Assembly: GCA_029552545.1 (NCBI GenBank)
Contig: JAKPDO010000047.1
Coordinates: 110,042 to 174,041, forward strand
Source: Planctomycetota bacterium
Lineage (GTDB): Bacteria > Planctomycetota > Phycisphaerae > Sedimentisphaerales > Anaerohalosphaeraceae
Length of the DNA stretch: 64,000 nt
Direction of reading: 5' to 3'
Shown: positions 45,471 to 54,600 of the stretch, one piece after another
Layout of the letters: every line of letters begins with the position of its first letter
How positions within the stretch are numbered: position 1 is the first letter of the stretch
Notes under the pieces: generated by a model
Told to the model about the DNA's origin: nothing
Seen by the model: only the letters and a program-made list of their open reading frames with translations
The model's database searches: none
Position numbers and translations under genes: made by a program

Positions 45471-46166
45471 ATGGGCTTGAAAAGAAAAACAGGTTTTCTG
45501 TCTGTCCTGCTGGGATTGGCTTTGGCAGGATGTACTCTCACAAACCGCAACAGCTTTTCTCCTGCAGAGAACAAAACTTTGCCCTGTAAGGACCTCCTGA
45601 AAGCACACGCTGTGACAGCATTCTACCTGTCTGCCGGGAAAACGTACTACACAGAACAGGAGCATCGCTTCTGTCCCTCCCTCCAAATACTGGAGATATC
45701 CGCGGAAGAACCGGAAGGCACAGTTCAATGGAAATGGGAAAAAGGAACCTTTAACCGCCCTGCCGGCGGGGAAAAAACGTTAAGCGGCGAATGGCAGCCT
45801 GAATCCGCCCTGGCGGTTTTTTCCGGCTTCCTGTACGGCAGCGGCCTTTTATCAGTCAATCTGCCTCCGGAACAGCCCACTGCTAACCTGGAAGGTCAGG
45901 TTTACACCGCCATTCCTCTCTTAGCATCTGAAGGTTTCGAAGCAACCTTATACAAAAATCAAAAAACAGGCATTATTGACCGTGTAAACATTCACAACAA
46001 AAAAGACAACAAAACCCTGATGGCGATTCTCTACAATTGGCGCCTCTTGGGAAAACGAGAAATACTTATTCCGAGAAAAATAGATATATTTGATATTACA
46101 AATGGTGTTTCTTCCAAAAAGCTCCTTATCCAGATAGAATATAAAGAAATTTCGGCTTCTCAATGA
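45471..46166 (+). CDS. Lipoprotein of unknown function
   Basis: 231 residues from the ATG at 45471, preceded by AAGAGGAAC. A lipoprotein signal (FLSVLLGLALAGC, Cys at about 21) is followed by a soluble domain rich in Trp, Gly and beta-strand-like segments (GTVQWKWEKGTFNRPAGGEKTL, LEGQVYTAIPLLASEGFEATLY, LMAILYNWRLLGKREILIPRKIDIFDI). The end resembles an outer-membrane lipoprotein beta-fold, but I do not recognise a family. It follows the nifJ terminator and precedes the exopolysaccharide operon by 267 bases, so it probably has its own promoter or belongs to the export locus. Confidence 0.75.
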   Translation: MGLKRKTGFLSVLLGLALAGCTLTNRNSFSPAENKTLPCKDLLKAHAVTAFYLSAGKTYYTEQEHRFCPSLQILEISAEEPEGTVQWKWEKGTFNRPAGGEKTLSGEWQPESALAVFSGFLYGSGLLSVNLPPEQPTANLEGQVYTAIPLLASEGFEATLYKNQKTGIIDRVNIHNKKDNKTLMAILYNWRLLGKREILIPRKIDIFDITNGVSSKKLLIQIEYKEISASQ

Positions 46167-46371
46167 ACCGATTTCGAAAAAGCAAGTACGAGTACAATAT
46201 GGAGGTTTTTTCCACTTTTTTGTTTAATCCCATAATGCAGAAATCCGGTCTTTTCTCAAGGACCAACAGCCCTCTTGGGGCAAGTTATAAATAATGTTTC
46301 AATAAAGGTTTTACGACCGATATACTACTTAAGAAAGCTTCAAAAGAAACCGATAGCAGGAATGTAGGAAG

Positions 46372-46401
46372 AATAGACATTTGAATATTTGTATGTCTAT
46401 T
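46372..46401 (+). promoter_or_regulatory. Inverted repeat upstream of the exopolysaccharide operon, possible operator
   Basis: AATAGACAT (46372-46380) and ATGTCTATT (46393-46401) are perfect 9-base inverted arms with a 12-base AT-rich spacer, centred about 47 bases before the ATG at 46434. The spacing of about two helical turns between arms suits a dimeric repressor or activator. It lacks a U-tract and is unlikely to be a terminator. Nothing else is evident in the 267-base gap before the operon. Confidence 0.5.
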
Positions 46402-46433
46402 ATATCTATTTTTACTTTTTAACGAGCGAGAAA

Positions 46434-48008
46434 ATGGAAAAAAGAATCTTTTTGGTCAATTTGGGAAACCTTCTGATTCTTTCCCTTCTCTTTGGCTGCT
46501 ACAATGACCCGTTGGACCCCACTCAAATCGGACGGTTTGAGCCGACCCCAAAGGTGAACGTCATCCTGAACACATTGGGAGTCGCGGAAGAGCCAAGTCC
46601 CGCTTATGAAGGTGCCGAAGACCCCAGACCGGAAGACCTTATCGATTTCCAGACTGACTACGTTTTTGGGCCGGGCGACATTGTCCAAATCAGCATCTTT
46701 GAACTCTACCAGGAAGGTCAATTATATACAAACAATTATGTAGTCACCGAAACAGGACGCATCTCGATTCCGGATGTCGGCCTTGTCCGAGCAGCCGGCT
46801 TGACAGAGCCCCAGCTGGAACAGGAAATACGAGACATTTTATCACCGAATATCCTTAAAAACCCATCCGTCACAGTCAGTTTGGTTGAATCCCAAAAACA
46901 ATACTTTTCTATTGTTGGACAGGGTCTGGGTACATCCGGCCGGTTTCCGCTGCCTCGCTATACCTTCCGGTTGACCGATGCCATTGCCTTAACCGGAAGC
47001 ATCGCGGAATTCAACCTCAGCTATATTTACGTATCTCGCGACGTCCCTGTAGAACAGTCCGATACGCTTCCGCTCAGTCCGATGGAAAACGGGACCTCCA
47101 GTGAAGAATCTCCGGCACAGCCCGCTCCATCCTCTAAACCGCAGCAGACACAGGAAAACGAACTTCTCGAAATCATCACTCCCTCGGAAAACGCGGCCAA
47201 ACGCGGAGGCATCCTGATTGCTTCAGCTGAAATGGCAACACGAGAAGAGCTCGAAGAATTGGCTTTACCGGAAGGTTTTGAATTGCCGCCCCCTACCGAC
47301 AAATCCAAGCCGGAACAAACAACCGAAGCAATCCCCTCGCCGAGCGAACCCATCGAGTGGGTTTATGAGAACGGAAAATGGGTACCGAAAGTTCGTTCCG
47401 GTGTACCGCTTGCCAAACAAACACCCCCGCCCGCTGCAGAACCGGCCCGGCAAGCTCCTGAAGAACCTTTGCCGGAAGGTTTCGGCACCAAAGACATCGG
47501 CAAGACAAAAACGACAACACGTGTTATCCGGGTTCCCGTCGACCGGCTTTTGGCCGGCGATCCCCGCTACAACATTGTGATACGTCCCGGAGACCGAATT
47601 ACGGTTCCGCTGGACATCATTGGAGAATTTTGGATTCTGGGGAATGTAAACGCACAAGGGCCGTTCCCCTTGACCGGAAGACCTATCACACTCAAACAAG
47701 CCATTGCCACGGCGGGCGGGCTGAACCAGATTGCCTATCCGCAGAAAGTAGAGGTAATTCGTCGGTTGGGGAAGAATCCCGCCGGAATGGCTCAGGAAGA
47801 AATTGTGCTGGTTGATCTGAAAAAAATCGCCAAAGGCCTCCAGCCGGATTTCTTCATCAAACCCTATGACCTGATTAACGTAGGAACACACGGAAGCAGC
47901 CGGTACCTGGCTGTGTTGCGGAACGCCTTCCGGGCTACATACGGTTTTGGACTTGTATATGACAGAAACTTCGCAAATGAGGATTTTGAAGACATCTGGA
48001 CTTGGTAA
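46434..48008 (+). CDS. Polysaccharide export lipoprotein (Wza-like, Poly_export/SLBB)
   Basis: About 524 residues from the ATG at 46434. A lipoprotein signal (LLILSLLFGC) precedes a Poly_export domain (YVFGPGDIVQISIFELYQEG, TETGRISIPDVGLVRAAGLTEPQLEQEIRDIL, NPSVTVSLVESQ) and SLBB domains, the last one being FWILGNVNAQGPFPLTGRPITLKQAIATAGGLN. Between them is a long Pro/Glu/Gln-rich insertion of about 160 residues (about 225-385), unlike short Wza proteins. It would be the outer-membrane export channel for the polysaccharide made with the downstream chain-length/kinase gene. Confidence 0.9.
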   Translation: MEKRIFLVNLGNLLILSLLFGCYNDPLDPTQIGRFEPTPKVNVILNTLGVAEEPSPAYEGAEDPRPEDLIDFQTDYVFGPGDIVQISIFELYQEGQLYTNNYVVTETGRISIPDVGLVRAAGLTEPQLEQEIRDILSPNILKNPSVTVSLVESQKQYFSIVGQGLGTSGRFPLPRYTFRLTDAIALTGSIAEFNLSYIYVSRDVPVEQSDTLPLSPMENGTSSEESPAQPAPSSKPQQTQENELLEIITPSENAAKRGGILIASAEMATREELEELALPEGFELPPPTDKSKPEQTTEAIPSPSEPIEWVYENGKWVPKVRSGVPLAKQTPPPAAEPARQAPEEPLPEGFGTKDIGKTKTTTRVIRVPVDRLLAGDPRYNIVIRPGDRITVPLDIIGEFWILGNVNAQGPFPLTGRPITLKQAIATAGGLNQIAYPQKVEVIRRLGKNPAGMAQEEIVLVDLKKIAKGLQPDFFIKPYDLINVGTHGSSRYLAVLRNAFRATYGFGLVYDRNFANEDFEDIWTW

Positions 48009-48026
48009 TCGTACAGGAACACATTG

Positions 48027-49022
48027 ATGGCACCTTCCTCAGCCGCTACAGATTATTCTGCCTCCAGTCCCTCAATGCCTTCGAGCGGATGGCGCCGTGT
48101 CTCTGTCACTGCGTACGTTCAAATCGCAATTGTCGGAATTCTTTTTTATTCTTTCTTTTACAAAGACATCCATCGGCTTGTTGTTCAATGGCTTGACCCA
48201 AGCTGGTCTCACGGTTTCCTGATTCCTTTGTTTAGTCTTTATCTTCTAAACCGCCGCAAAGAAGATGTTCTTCAGGCACCCATTCGACCCAGTTATTTCT
48301 GGGGCATTTTGGGATTGACGGCATCCTTAGGGCTGTATGCCTTGAATATTGCCGTGCTGAAATTCGGTTATGGATATCCGCTTTTGATGCTCACTTCCCT
48401 GGCCTCTGTGGTGCTTCTTTTGGGCGGCTGGAAATTCTTTCAGCAGGTATGGCTTCCGGTTTTCTATCTTTATTTCGCCATTCCGCTGCCGGCCGACATT
48501 TACACCCGAATCTCAAGACCGCTTCGATTGGCGGCAGCCCATGTATCCACCGCAATTTTAGACCTGATTCCGAACCTGGAGGCTGTTTCACAAGGTGTCA
48601 CGATTGAAATCGAATACAAAGGGGTTCGGCTGGAGCCCGCCCTCGATGTAGCGGAAGCATGCAGCGGAATGCGGCTCCTTTGGGCCTTCCTGGCCCTGAG
48701 TGTTCTGATGGCTTATCTGCACAAGCGCCCGGCCTGGCAGAAAATCATCCTGCTGGCCAGTACAATCCCCATTGCCATCCTCTGCAATATGATTCGGGTT
48801 ACAGTAACCGGTCTTATTTACATCTTCGGCGACCCGCAATATGCTCAGGGGGTCTATCATGACCTGCTTGGGATGATGATGATTTTTGTGGCCTTCTTCC
48901 TTTACTGGGGTCTGGCCTGGCTGATGGAGAATCTGTTTGTGGAAGAAACAGAAACCCCTGCATCTGTTATTGTCCGCAGGCGGAGTTCTGAGCCCCCTGC
49001 TGAAAAGGAGGAGCGGTTATGA
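48027..49022 (+). CDS. Exosortase (XrtA-like family)
   Basis: About 331 residues with seven to eight membrane helices. The exosortase triad is intact: Cys in VAEACSGMR (C212), Arg in LCNMIRVTVTG (R257) and His in YHDLLGMMM (H278). Motifs around them match XrtA/EpsH-type proteins. Exosortases cut substrates carrying a C-terminal sorting tag (PEP-CTERM or variants) and are normally linked to exopolysaccharide. No tagged substrate is seen in the window. The gene follows the Wza-like gene by 18 bases and overlaps EpsI. Confidence 0.93.
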   Translation: MAPSSAATDYSASSPSMPSSGWRRVSVTAYVQIAIVGILFYSFFYKDIHRLVVQWLDPSWSHGFLIPLFSLYLLNRRKEDVLQAPIRPSYFWGILGLTASLGLYALNIAVLKFGYGYPLLMLTSLASVVLLLGGWKFFQQVWLPVFYLYFAIPLPADIYTRISRPLRLAAAHVSTAILDLIPNLEAVSQGVTIEIEYKGVRLEPALDVAEACSGMRLLWAFLALSVLMAYLHKRPAWQKIILLASTIPIAILCNMIRVTVTGLIYIFGDPQYAQGVYHDLLGMMMIFVAFFLYWGLAWLMENLFVEETETPASVIVRRRSSEPPAEKEERL

Positions 49023-49825
49023 CGTCCTTCCTTCGCTCCTTTTGGAAGCCCTCTTTTCTCATCTGCACAGGCATTTTGGCGGTCGCCTCTGCCTCCAAAG
49101 AATATACGCTTCGCCAGATGGGGGTTTATTTCTCAAAATCCCCCATCCCGCTGAAAGCTTCATTCGAAAAACTCAATGAAACCAAAATTGCTCCTTATCT
49201 GGTTCAGAAAAAAAATCGCATTACCAACCGGGATGTATTGGACAGTTTGGGAACCGAGGAATATCTCCAATGGGAGCTGGAAGACCCGGAAGTTCCCAAA
49301 GACAGCCCCCTGCGGTTCTGCTCCCTGTTTATCACCTACTATACCGGCAATCCGGATATGGTGCCGCACGTGCCGGATGAATGCTATGTGGGCGGCGGAA
49401 ATACGAAACTGGCCAGCGAAGTCCTTTCAATCCCCATTCAGAAAGAGTTCATGCCGGAATCCGTCCGTCCTTTGATTCCGGACACGCTCGGGGTTCAGTC
49501 GATACTGTTCAGCCAGCGTCTTCAGGGTCCGATGCCGATTGAAAAAGAATTAAGGGTTCAGTATTTCTTCAAAGTCAACGGAAAGTATGCTTCCAGCCGA
49601 ACCGAAACCCGTACGCTGCTTGGAAGCAACTTTTTCAGCCGATATTCCTATTTCTGCAAAGTAGAATGGAAATTTTACGGATTTGGTTTCGCCGAGATTC
49701 TTTATCCGGACAGAGACCAGGTCATCGAAGGCAGCCGGAAGCTGCTCTCGGTTCTCCTGCCGGTCCTGGAGACCGACCATTGGCCGGACTGGGAAAAAAT
49801 CAACCAAAAATCAAACGATTCTTGA
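49019..49825 (+). CDS. Exosortase-associated EpsI-family protein
   Basis: 268 residues with an N-terminal membrane anchor (PSFLICTGILAVASA) and a DUF3485/EpsI domain. The pattern SLFITYYTGNPDMVPHVPDECYVGGG is the diagnostic part (HxPxxCYxGGG), and the later IEKELRVQYFFKVNGKYASS and FFSRYSYFCKVEW fit the same fold. EpsI proteins occur only with exosortases, often fused to them. A strong AAGGAGG and an ATGA overlap couple it to the exosortase gene. Confidence 0.88.
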   Translation: MTSFLRSFWKPSFLICTGILAVASASKEYTLRQMGVYFSKSPIPLKASFEKLNETKIAPYLVQKKNRITNRDVLDSLGTEEYLQWELEDPEVPKDSPLRFCSLFITYYTGNPDMVPHVPDECYVGGGNTKLASEVLSIPIQKEFMPESVRPLIPDTLGVQSILFSQRLQGPMPIEKELRVQYFFKVNGKYASSRTETRTLLGSNFFSRYSYFCKVEWKFYGFGFAEILYPDRDQVIEGSRKLLSVLLPVLETDHWPDWEKINQKSNDS

Positions 49826-49845
49826 TAAGGAACGGATGAACGAGT

Positions 49846-52800
49846 ATGGCCAAGAAACTCAATAAGAAGGTAGTGATTATCCTGCTGGTTTTAGTCGGAG
49901 TAGGAGCCCTGTGTGTGGCCGGGGCCGGTGTGTACGTTTTACGAGGCCGAAATCCCGAATACTGCCTGAAAAAGGCCGAAGACGCTCTCAAGGAAAATGA
50001 TTACAAAACCGCTGAACGGTTTTTCGGGAGGGCCTGTGCTGTAGCCAAAACCAATCGGGACAAAATTGCCAATTATTTCCGCTACGCTGAATTTCAGCTG
50101 ATTCAAAACGAGCATCACGAGGCCGACTGGGGCAAAGCACTGGGCTGCTGGAATCAAATCCTCCGGTTTGACCCGAAAAACGAAACGGCAACACGCAAAC
50201 TGTTCGACTACTTCTATGAAGTGGCTGACCTGGGGCAGCCGCAGGCTTGGAAACAGGTGCAGGATTACGCCCGAGACCTTCTGAAGATTCTGGAGGAAGC
50301 CCAAAAACCGCTCGATTCCAAAGTCCTTTTGGCTCACGGACGGGCTTCCCTGGAAATGGCCCGCCTGGGTGCTGTCAGCAACCGTCTGGAAGTGGTCCAG
50401 CAAGCCGCCTCTGACTTTCAGCGGTACATTGAACTGAATCCTAATGACATCAAAGGATATGAATACTTAGCCGAAAGCATTTTGGTTCGCAGTTCGATTG
50501 AAACATCGCAGGGAAATCTGCAGGCGAGAGAAACCGCCCGTCAGGAAGCTGAAAAAATCCTTCAGCAGGCCGTCGAACAATGCAGTGATCAACCGGCGGC
50601 CTGGGCTGCCAAAATCAATTTTGAACTGGAAACCCTTACAGACCCGAACCGTCTGGGCGAGATTCGTCAGCAGGTCGAGAATCTCATCCAAACCCTCCCG
50701 CCCAGCGATGTTCTTTATACGGCTTTGTCCAGTACATACGAACGGGCAGGAAATTTAAGCCGTTCTGAAGAGCTGATGAGGGCTTCCGCTGCAATGCGGC
50801 AGGCCGTCGCCCTCGCTCCGCAGAACATCCGACATCTTCTCCATCTTGCCACCCTGCTTCACCGGCTCGGTGCCGTCCAGAAAAAACCGGCTTTGATTGA
50901 AGAAGCCGTCCAAATCGCTGAAAACGCCCTGAACCTTCCGGATGCACAGGAACAGACCGGTCCCCGCCAGTCTTACGCCCGCAGCAACCAGTACGCCCTG
51001 CATTCCTTCATTGCTCAGATTCACATCGAAACCATCCTGGAGGGAATCCGTGCCGGACGTTCTCTGGACGACTTTAAACCGCAGATGGAACGGGTGAAAA
51101 CGGCTGTAGACCGAATGACGCAGCTGCTGGGCTCTGCAGAGAACCCCGCCATCCAAAAATGGCAGGGACTGCTTGCCCTGGCGGAAGGACAGAAAGACAA
51201 GGCTGTCCGCCAGTTGTACAAGGCCTATGAACAAGCCAAGGCCCTCGATGCTCCCAACGAACCTTCTCAAATTGATTCATACCTCTGCTATATCTTAGCC
51301 CAGGAAATGGCCGACCAAAATGTTTTTGGAATGCACAAAGAGTTCCTCGAAAAAGCGATCTTTAACCGAAACAGTGCGGCCTCCTGGAAACCGGAAACCC
51401 TCATAGACTACGCCAAAATTCTTATCGTTGCCAGAAACTACCCGCAGGCGGTCATGATGATTCGAACCTATGAAAACAGCTACGGCAGCACCGCCGAAAC
51501 CGAGCGCCTTCGACTGCGGGCCCTTATCGAGGCCGGATTCATCCAGGAAGCCGAAGAGGCCCTGAAGGCCCTCAATCCGGAAGAGCCGGAAACCATTTCA
51601 CTGCGTCTGCTTTTGGTGAACCGCAAGATTCTTTCACTCACCGCCCCGACAGCCGGTGAAGAAGAAACTCCGCTATCGCCGGAAAAAAGACAGCAGCTGA
51701 ATGCGCTTTATGAGGACCAGTTCAATCTCTTTTCCAAATTGATAAAACTCGATATTGAGCAAGTGGACAGCGCTCTGCTCCTGTCTGCCTGTCATCGTCT
51801 GGTTCGGGATAAAGAAATTGAAAAGGCAAAAGCACTGGTGGATGCCTTTCGGCAGCAGCGGCCGGATGAGCCGGCCTTCGCCGTTCTGCAGAAACAGCTG
51901 TCTCAGCCGGACCCGACGGCTATCCCTGCGGAATTGCTTTCGCGTTTGACGGAAGAATCTCTCAATGAAATTTCGGACCCGCGGAAACGGCTGGTCTCTC
52001 TGGCTCAATTCTATGCCTCGGCGAATCGTATGCAGGAAGCCGCGGCGGCCTATCGCCAGGCCTATGAGCAGTTTCCGGATGATGCGGCTGTCGCCAATGC
52101 ATACTATGAGTCGCTGCTGAATCAAAAATCGTTCGAAGAGGCGGAAAAAGTAGCCCAGCAGGCCCGACAGAAAAATCTGGACGGCTGCGGGGGCAGCTTT
52201 TACGCTGCACAGATGGCCATGGCGAGGGAAAACTTCGATGCCGCGCTGCGCCTTCTGGATGAATGCCTAACCTATCGGCCTCTGCTGCCGCAGGCGTGGC
52301 TGCTGAAAAGCCGCATCTTCCTGTCTCAAAACAAATTGGAAGATGCCGTGAACGCCGCTCAAACCGCCGCCCGGATGAACCCGCTCAGTCCGGATGCGAT
52401 TCTGCATTACGCCTCACTCCTGCAGGAGCGAAACGCCCGCCTGGGCGCCAAGGTCACGCCGGAGCAGGCCGAAGAAGCCGAACGGATGCTCCTGTTTGCC
52501 ATGCTGCTGAATCCGGGAAACCGCAACCTGCAGAGTTATTATGCAGAAATCACCTTCGAAAAGAATCCGGAACGGTCTTTGGCAATGCGGCAGCAGCTGC
52601 TCAAAAGCAGTCCCACCGTCTCCAACGCTATTCTGCTTGGAAATATGGCTATGCGGATGGCGGAACGGGAGCGAGACCCTTCGAAAAAGCAGGGGCTTTA
52701 TCAAGTGGCCGGCGGCGCCTTCCAAAAAGCGTTGGAAATCGACCCAAACAATGAGGGAGTGCTCAACGCTTTCGCAGAATACCTGCGTCAGACCGGACGC

Positions 52801-54561
52801 TCTGCAGAAGCGGAATCCCTGCTGAGCGGCCAATCCAAGGTCCTGTGGCGTTTTTACCTGCGTGACGGCCAGTTTGAGAAGGCCGAAGCCATCCTGAATG
52901 AGCTGATTCGCCAGAATCCCTCCGACAAAGACGCCCTGCAGGGTCTCATTCTGGTTGCTCAGGGCAAAGGAGACCGTGCCGCCGTCCGGCGTCTGCTCGA
53001 TACAATGCTCCCGCTGGCATCCACCGCAGAAGAGGAATTGTGGGTCCTGCAGCGTTATCTGGAATTTGAATTTACGGAATCCATCGACAAACAAATTGCC
53101 AGCTTCCGAGAGCGCTATCCCAATCAAACGCAGGTGCTTCTCCTGGATGCATGGTACCGCATCAGCCGCGGACAGCTTCAGGAGGCCCTGACAAAACTGA
53201 ACGAGTTTCTCGCAAGCCAGCCGGAACACGCCGGCGCCTGGCGTCTGCGGGGACGAGTCTACCGGCTGATGGGAGACTATCCGAAGGCCATTGAATCCCT
53301 CCTGAAAAGCAAAACCATTGAAGCCAGCGCAGCCGCACGGATTGAACTGGCAAACGTGTATCTCGAAAGCGGCCAAATGGAAGCCGCCATCGGCGAATTG
53401 AAAAGCGGCCTCAATGAACCGCAGGCCCCTATGCAGCTGCGTGCCATGCTCGAAAGCATTTATGAACAGCGCAAGCGCACCGCCGACTTAAAACGCTTCT
53501 ATCAGGAAACCCTCGACAAGTATCCGGACAATGTGTACTGGCATTTCCGCGCAGGCAAATTCTATCTGGAGCAGAAAGATTTGACCACCGCCGAACAGCT
53601 TCTTGCCAAGGCATGGGAATTAAGCCGCAAAGAGGGTCCGGGAGACGGCAGAACGCTGGATTACTATATGGAAACGCTGCTCCAGAGCAAATCTTATAAC
53701 AAGTTGCTGGCATTTGCGGCGGAAAACATCGATTCGCCTCATGCCGCAATTCTCTACACGTATGTGGCCCAAACCCATACGGAGCTGGGACAAAAAGACA
53801 AAGCCGTCCAGAACTTCTTCCAGGCCCTCGAGAAGGCCGGCACCAATGTTGACCTGATGAGCGGCATCGTTTCCATCATTGTGGAAAAGACCGGACCGGA
53901 TACGGTAGCCCAGTGGTGCACGCAGAAGCTCCGCCAGAATCCCAAATCCATCGAAGGGCTCTTGGCCGCAATCAGTCTTTACTCCCAGACGGGTCAGTAC
54001 AATCAGGCGATTCAATACATCAATGCCTGCCTGGAACTGCTTCAGCCCAATCAAACCGAATGGCTCCAGCTGTCCATGAAAAAAGCCAATATCTACACGA
54101 TGGCCTATGCCCAGACTGCGGATGAACAATATCTTCAGCAGGCCGTCGGTCTGATGGAAAAACTGCTGGAAGCCATGCCTAACAACCATACTGCAATGAA
54201 CAATCTGGCCTATATGCTGGCGGACAATAAACAGCAGCTCGAAAAGGCACTGGAATATTCCCGGAAGGCCTGCCAGATGGAAATGGGCAATCCCATCTAT
54301 TTGGACACCTACGCTTATATCCAGTGTCTGCTGGGACATTTTGAAGAGGCCCACCAGGCCCTGCTTCGAACCATTCAGCTCCATGAAGCCCGCAATGAGC
54401 CGATTCCCTGGGAGGTCTACAAACATATCGGAATGGCTCAGGAAGGTCTGGGCAAAAAAACTGAAGCCGTCTCGGCTTATCGAAAAGCCGTCGAAACGAG
54501 CGGCATTCCGGATAAAGAAAAAGAAGCTTTGGAAAAGAAGATTCAGGAACTGAGTGTATAA
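49846..54561 (+). CDS. Giant TPR protein of the exosortase/exopolysaccharide locus
   Basis: 1571 residues. A single N-terminal membrane helix (KVVIILLVLVGVGALCVAGAGVYVL) is followed by dozens of tetratricopeptide repeats across the whole length (for example ENDYKTAERFFGRACAVAK, PLLPQAWLLKSRIFLSQNKLEDAVNAAQTAARMNP, PEHAGAWRLRGRVYRLMGDYPKAIESLL, TAMNNLAYMLADNKQQLEKALEYSRKACQ). It resembles the PEP-CTERM-system TPR protein (PrsT-like) in position and layout, but is longer than the roughly 900 residues usual there. Presumably a periplasmic scaffold for export, anchored in the inner membrane. Confidence 0.85.
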   Translation: MAKKLNKKVVIILLVLVGVGALCVAGAGVYVLRGRNPEYCLKKAEDALKENDYKTAERFFGRACAVAKTNRDKIANYFRYAEFQLIQNEHHEADWGKALGCWNQILRFDPKNETATRKLFDYFYEVADLGQPQAWKQVQDYARDLLKILEEAQKPLDSKVLLAHGRASLEMARLGAVSNRLEVVQQAASDFQRYIELNPNDIKGYEYLAESILVRSSIETSQGNLQARETARQEAEKILQQAVEQCSDQPAAWAAKINFELETLTDPNRLGEIRQQVENLIQTLPPSDVLYTALSSTYERAGNLSRSEELMRASAAMRQAVALAPQNIRHLLHLATLLHRLGAVQKKPALIEEAVQIAENALNLPDAQEQTGPRQSYARSNQYALHSFIAQIHIETILEGIRAGRSLDDFKPQMERVKTAVDRMTQLLGSAENPAIQKWQGLLALAEGQKDKAVRQLYKAYEQAKALDAPNEPSQIDSYLCYILAQEMADQNVFGMHKEFLEKAIFNRNSAASWKPETLIDYAKILIVARNYPQAVMMIRTYENSYGSTAETERLRLRALIEAGFIQEAEEALKALNPEEPETISLRLLLVNRKILSLTAPTAGEEETPLSPEKRQQLNALYEDQFNLFSKLIKLDIEQVDSALLLSACHRLVRDKEIEKAKALVDAFRQQRPDEPAFAVLQKQLSQPDPTAIPAELLSRLTEESLNEISDPRKRLVSLAQFYASANRMQEAAAAYRQAYEQFPDDAAVANAYYESLLNQKSFEEAEKVAQQARQKNLDGCGGSFYAAQMAMARENFDAALRLLDECLTYRPLLPQAWLLKSRIFLSQNKLEDAVNAAQTAARMNPLSPDAILHYASLLQERNARLGAKVTPEQAEEAERMLLFAMLLNPGNRNLQSYYAEITFEKNPERSLAMRQQLLKSSPTVSNAILLGNMAMRMAERERDPSKKQGLYQVAGGAFQKALEIDPNNEGVLNAFAEYLRQTGRSAEAESLLSGQSKVLWRFYLRDGQFEKAEAILNELIRQNPSDKDALQGLILVAQGKGDRAAVRRLLDTMLPLASTAEEELWVLQRYLEFEFTESIDKQIASFRERYPNQTQVLLLDAWYRISRGQLQEALTKLNEFLASQPEHAGAWRLRGRVYRLMGDYPKAIESLLKSKTIEASAAARIELANVYLESGQMEAAIGELKSGLNEPQAPMQLRAMLESIYEQRKRTADLKRFYQETLDKYPDNVYWHFRAGKFYLEQKDLTTAEQLLAKAWELSRKEGPGDGRTLDYYMETLLQSKSYNKLLAFAAENIDSPHAAILYTYVAQTHTELGQKDKAVQNFFQALEKAGTNVDLMSGIVSIIVEKTGPDTVAQWCTQKLRQNPKSIEGLLAAISLYSQTGQYNQAIQYINACLELLQPNQTEWLQLSMKKANIYTMAYAQTADEQYLQQAVGLMEKLLEAMPNNHTAMNNLAYMLADNKQQLEKALEYSRKACQMEMGNPIYLDTYAYIQCLLGHFEEAHQALLRTIQLHEARNEPIPWEVYKHIGMAQEGLGKKTEAVSAYRKAVETSGIPDKEKEALEKKIQELSV

Positions 54562-54600
54562 AAACGGAGAGCAACCGACCTTTACAACGGGAGTTGAAAT

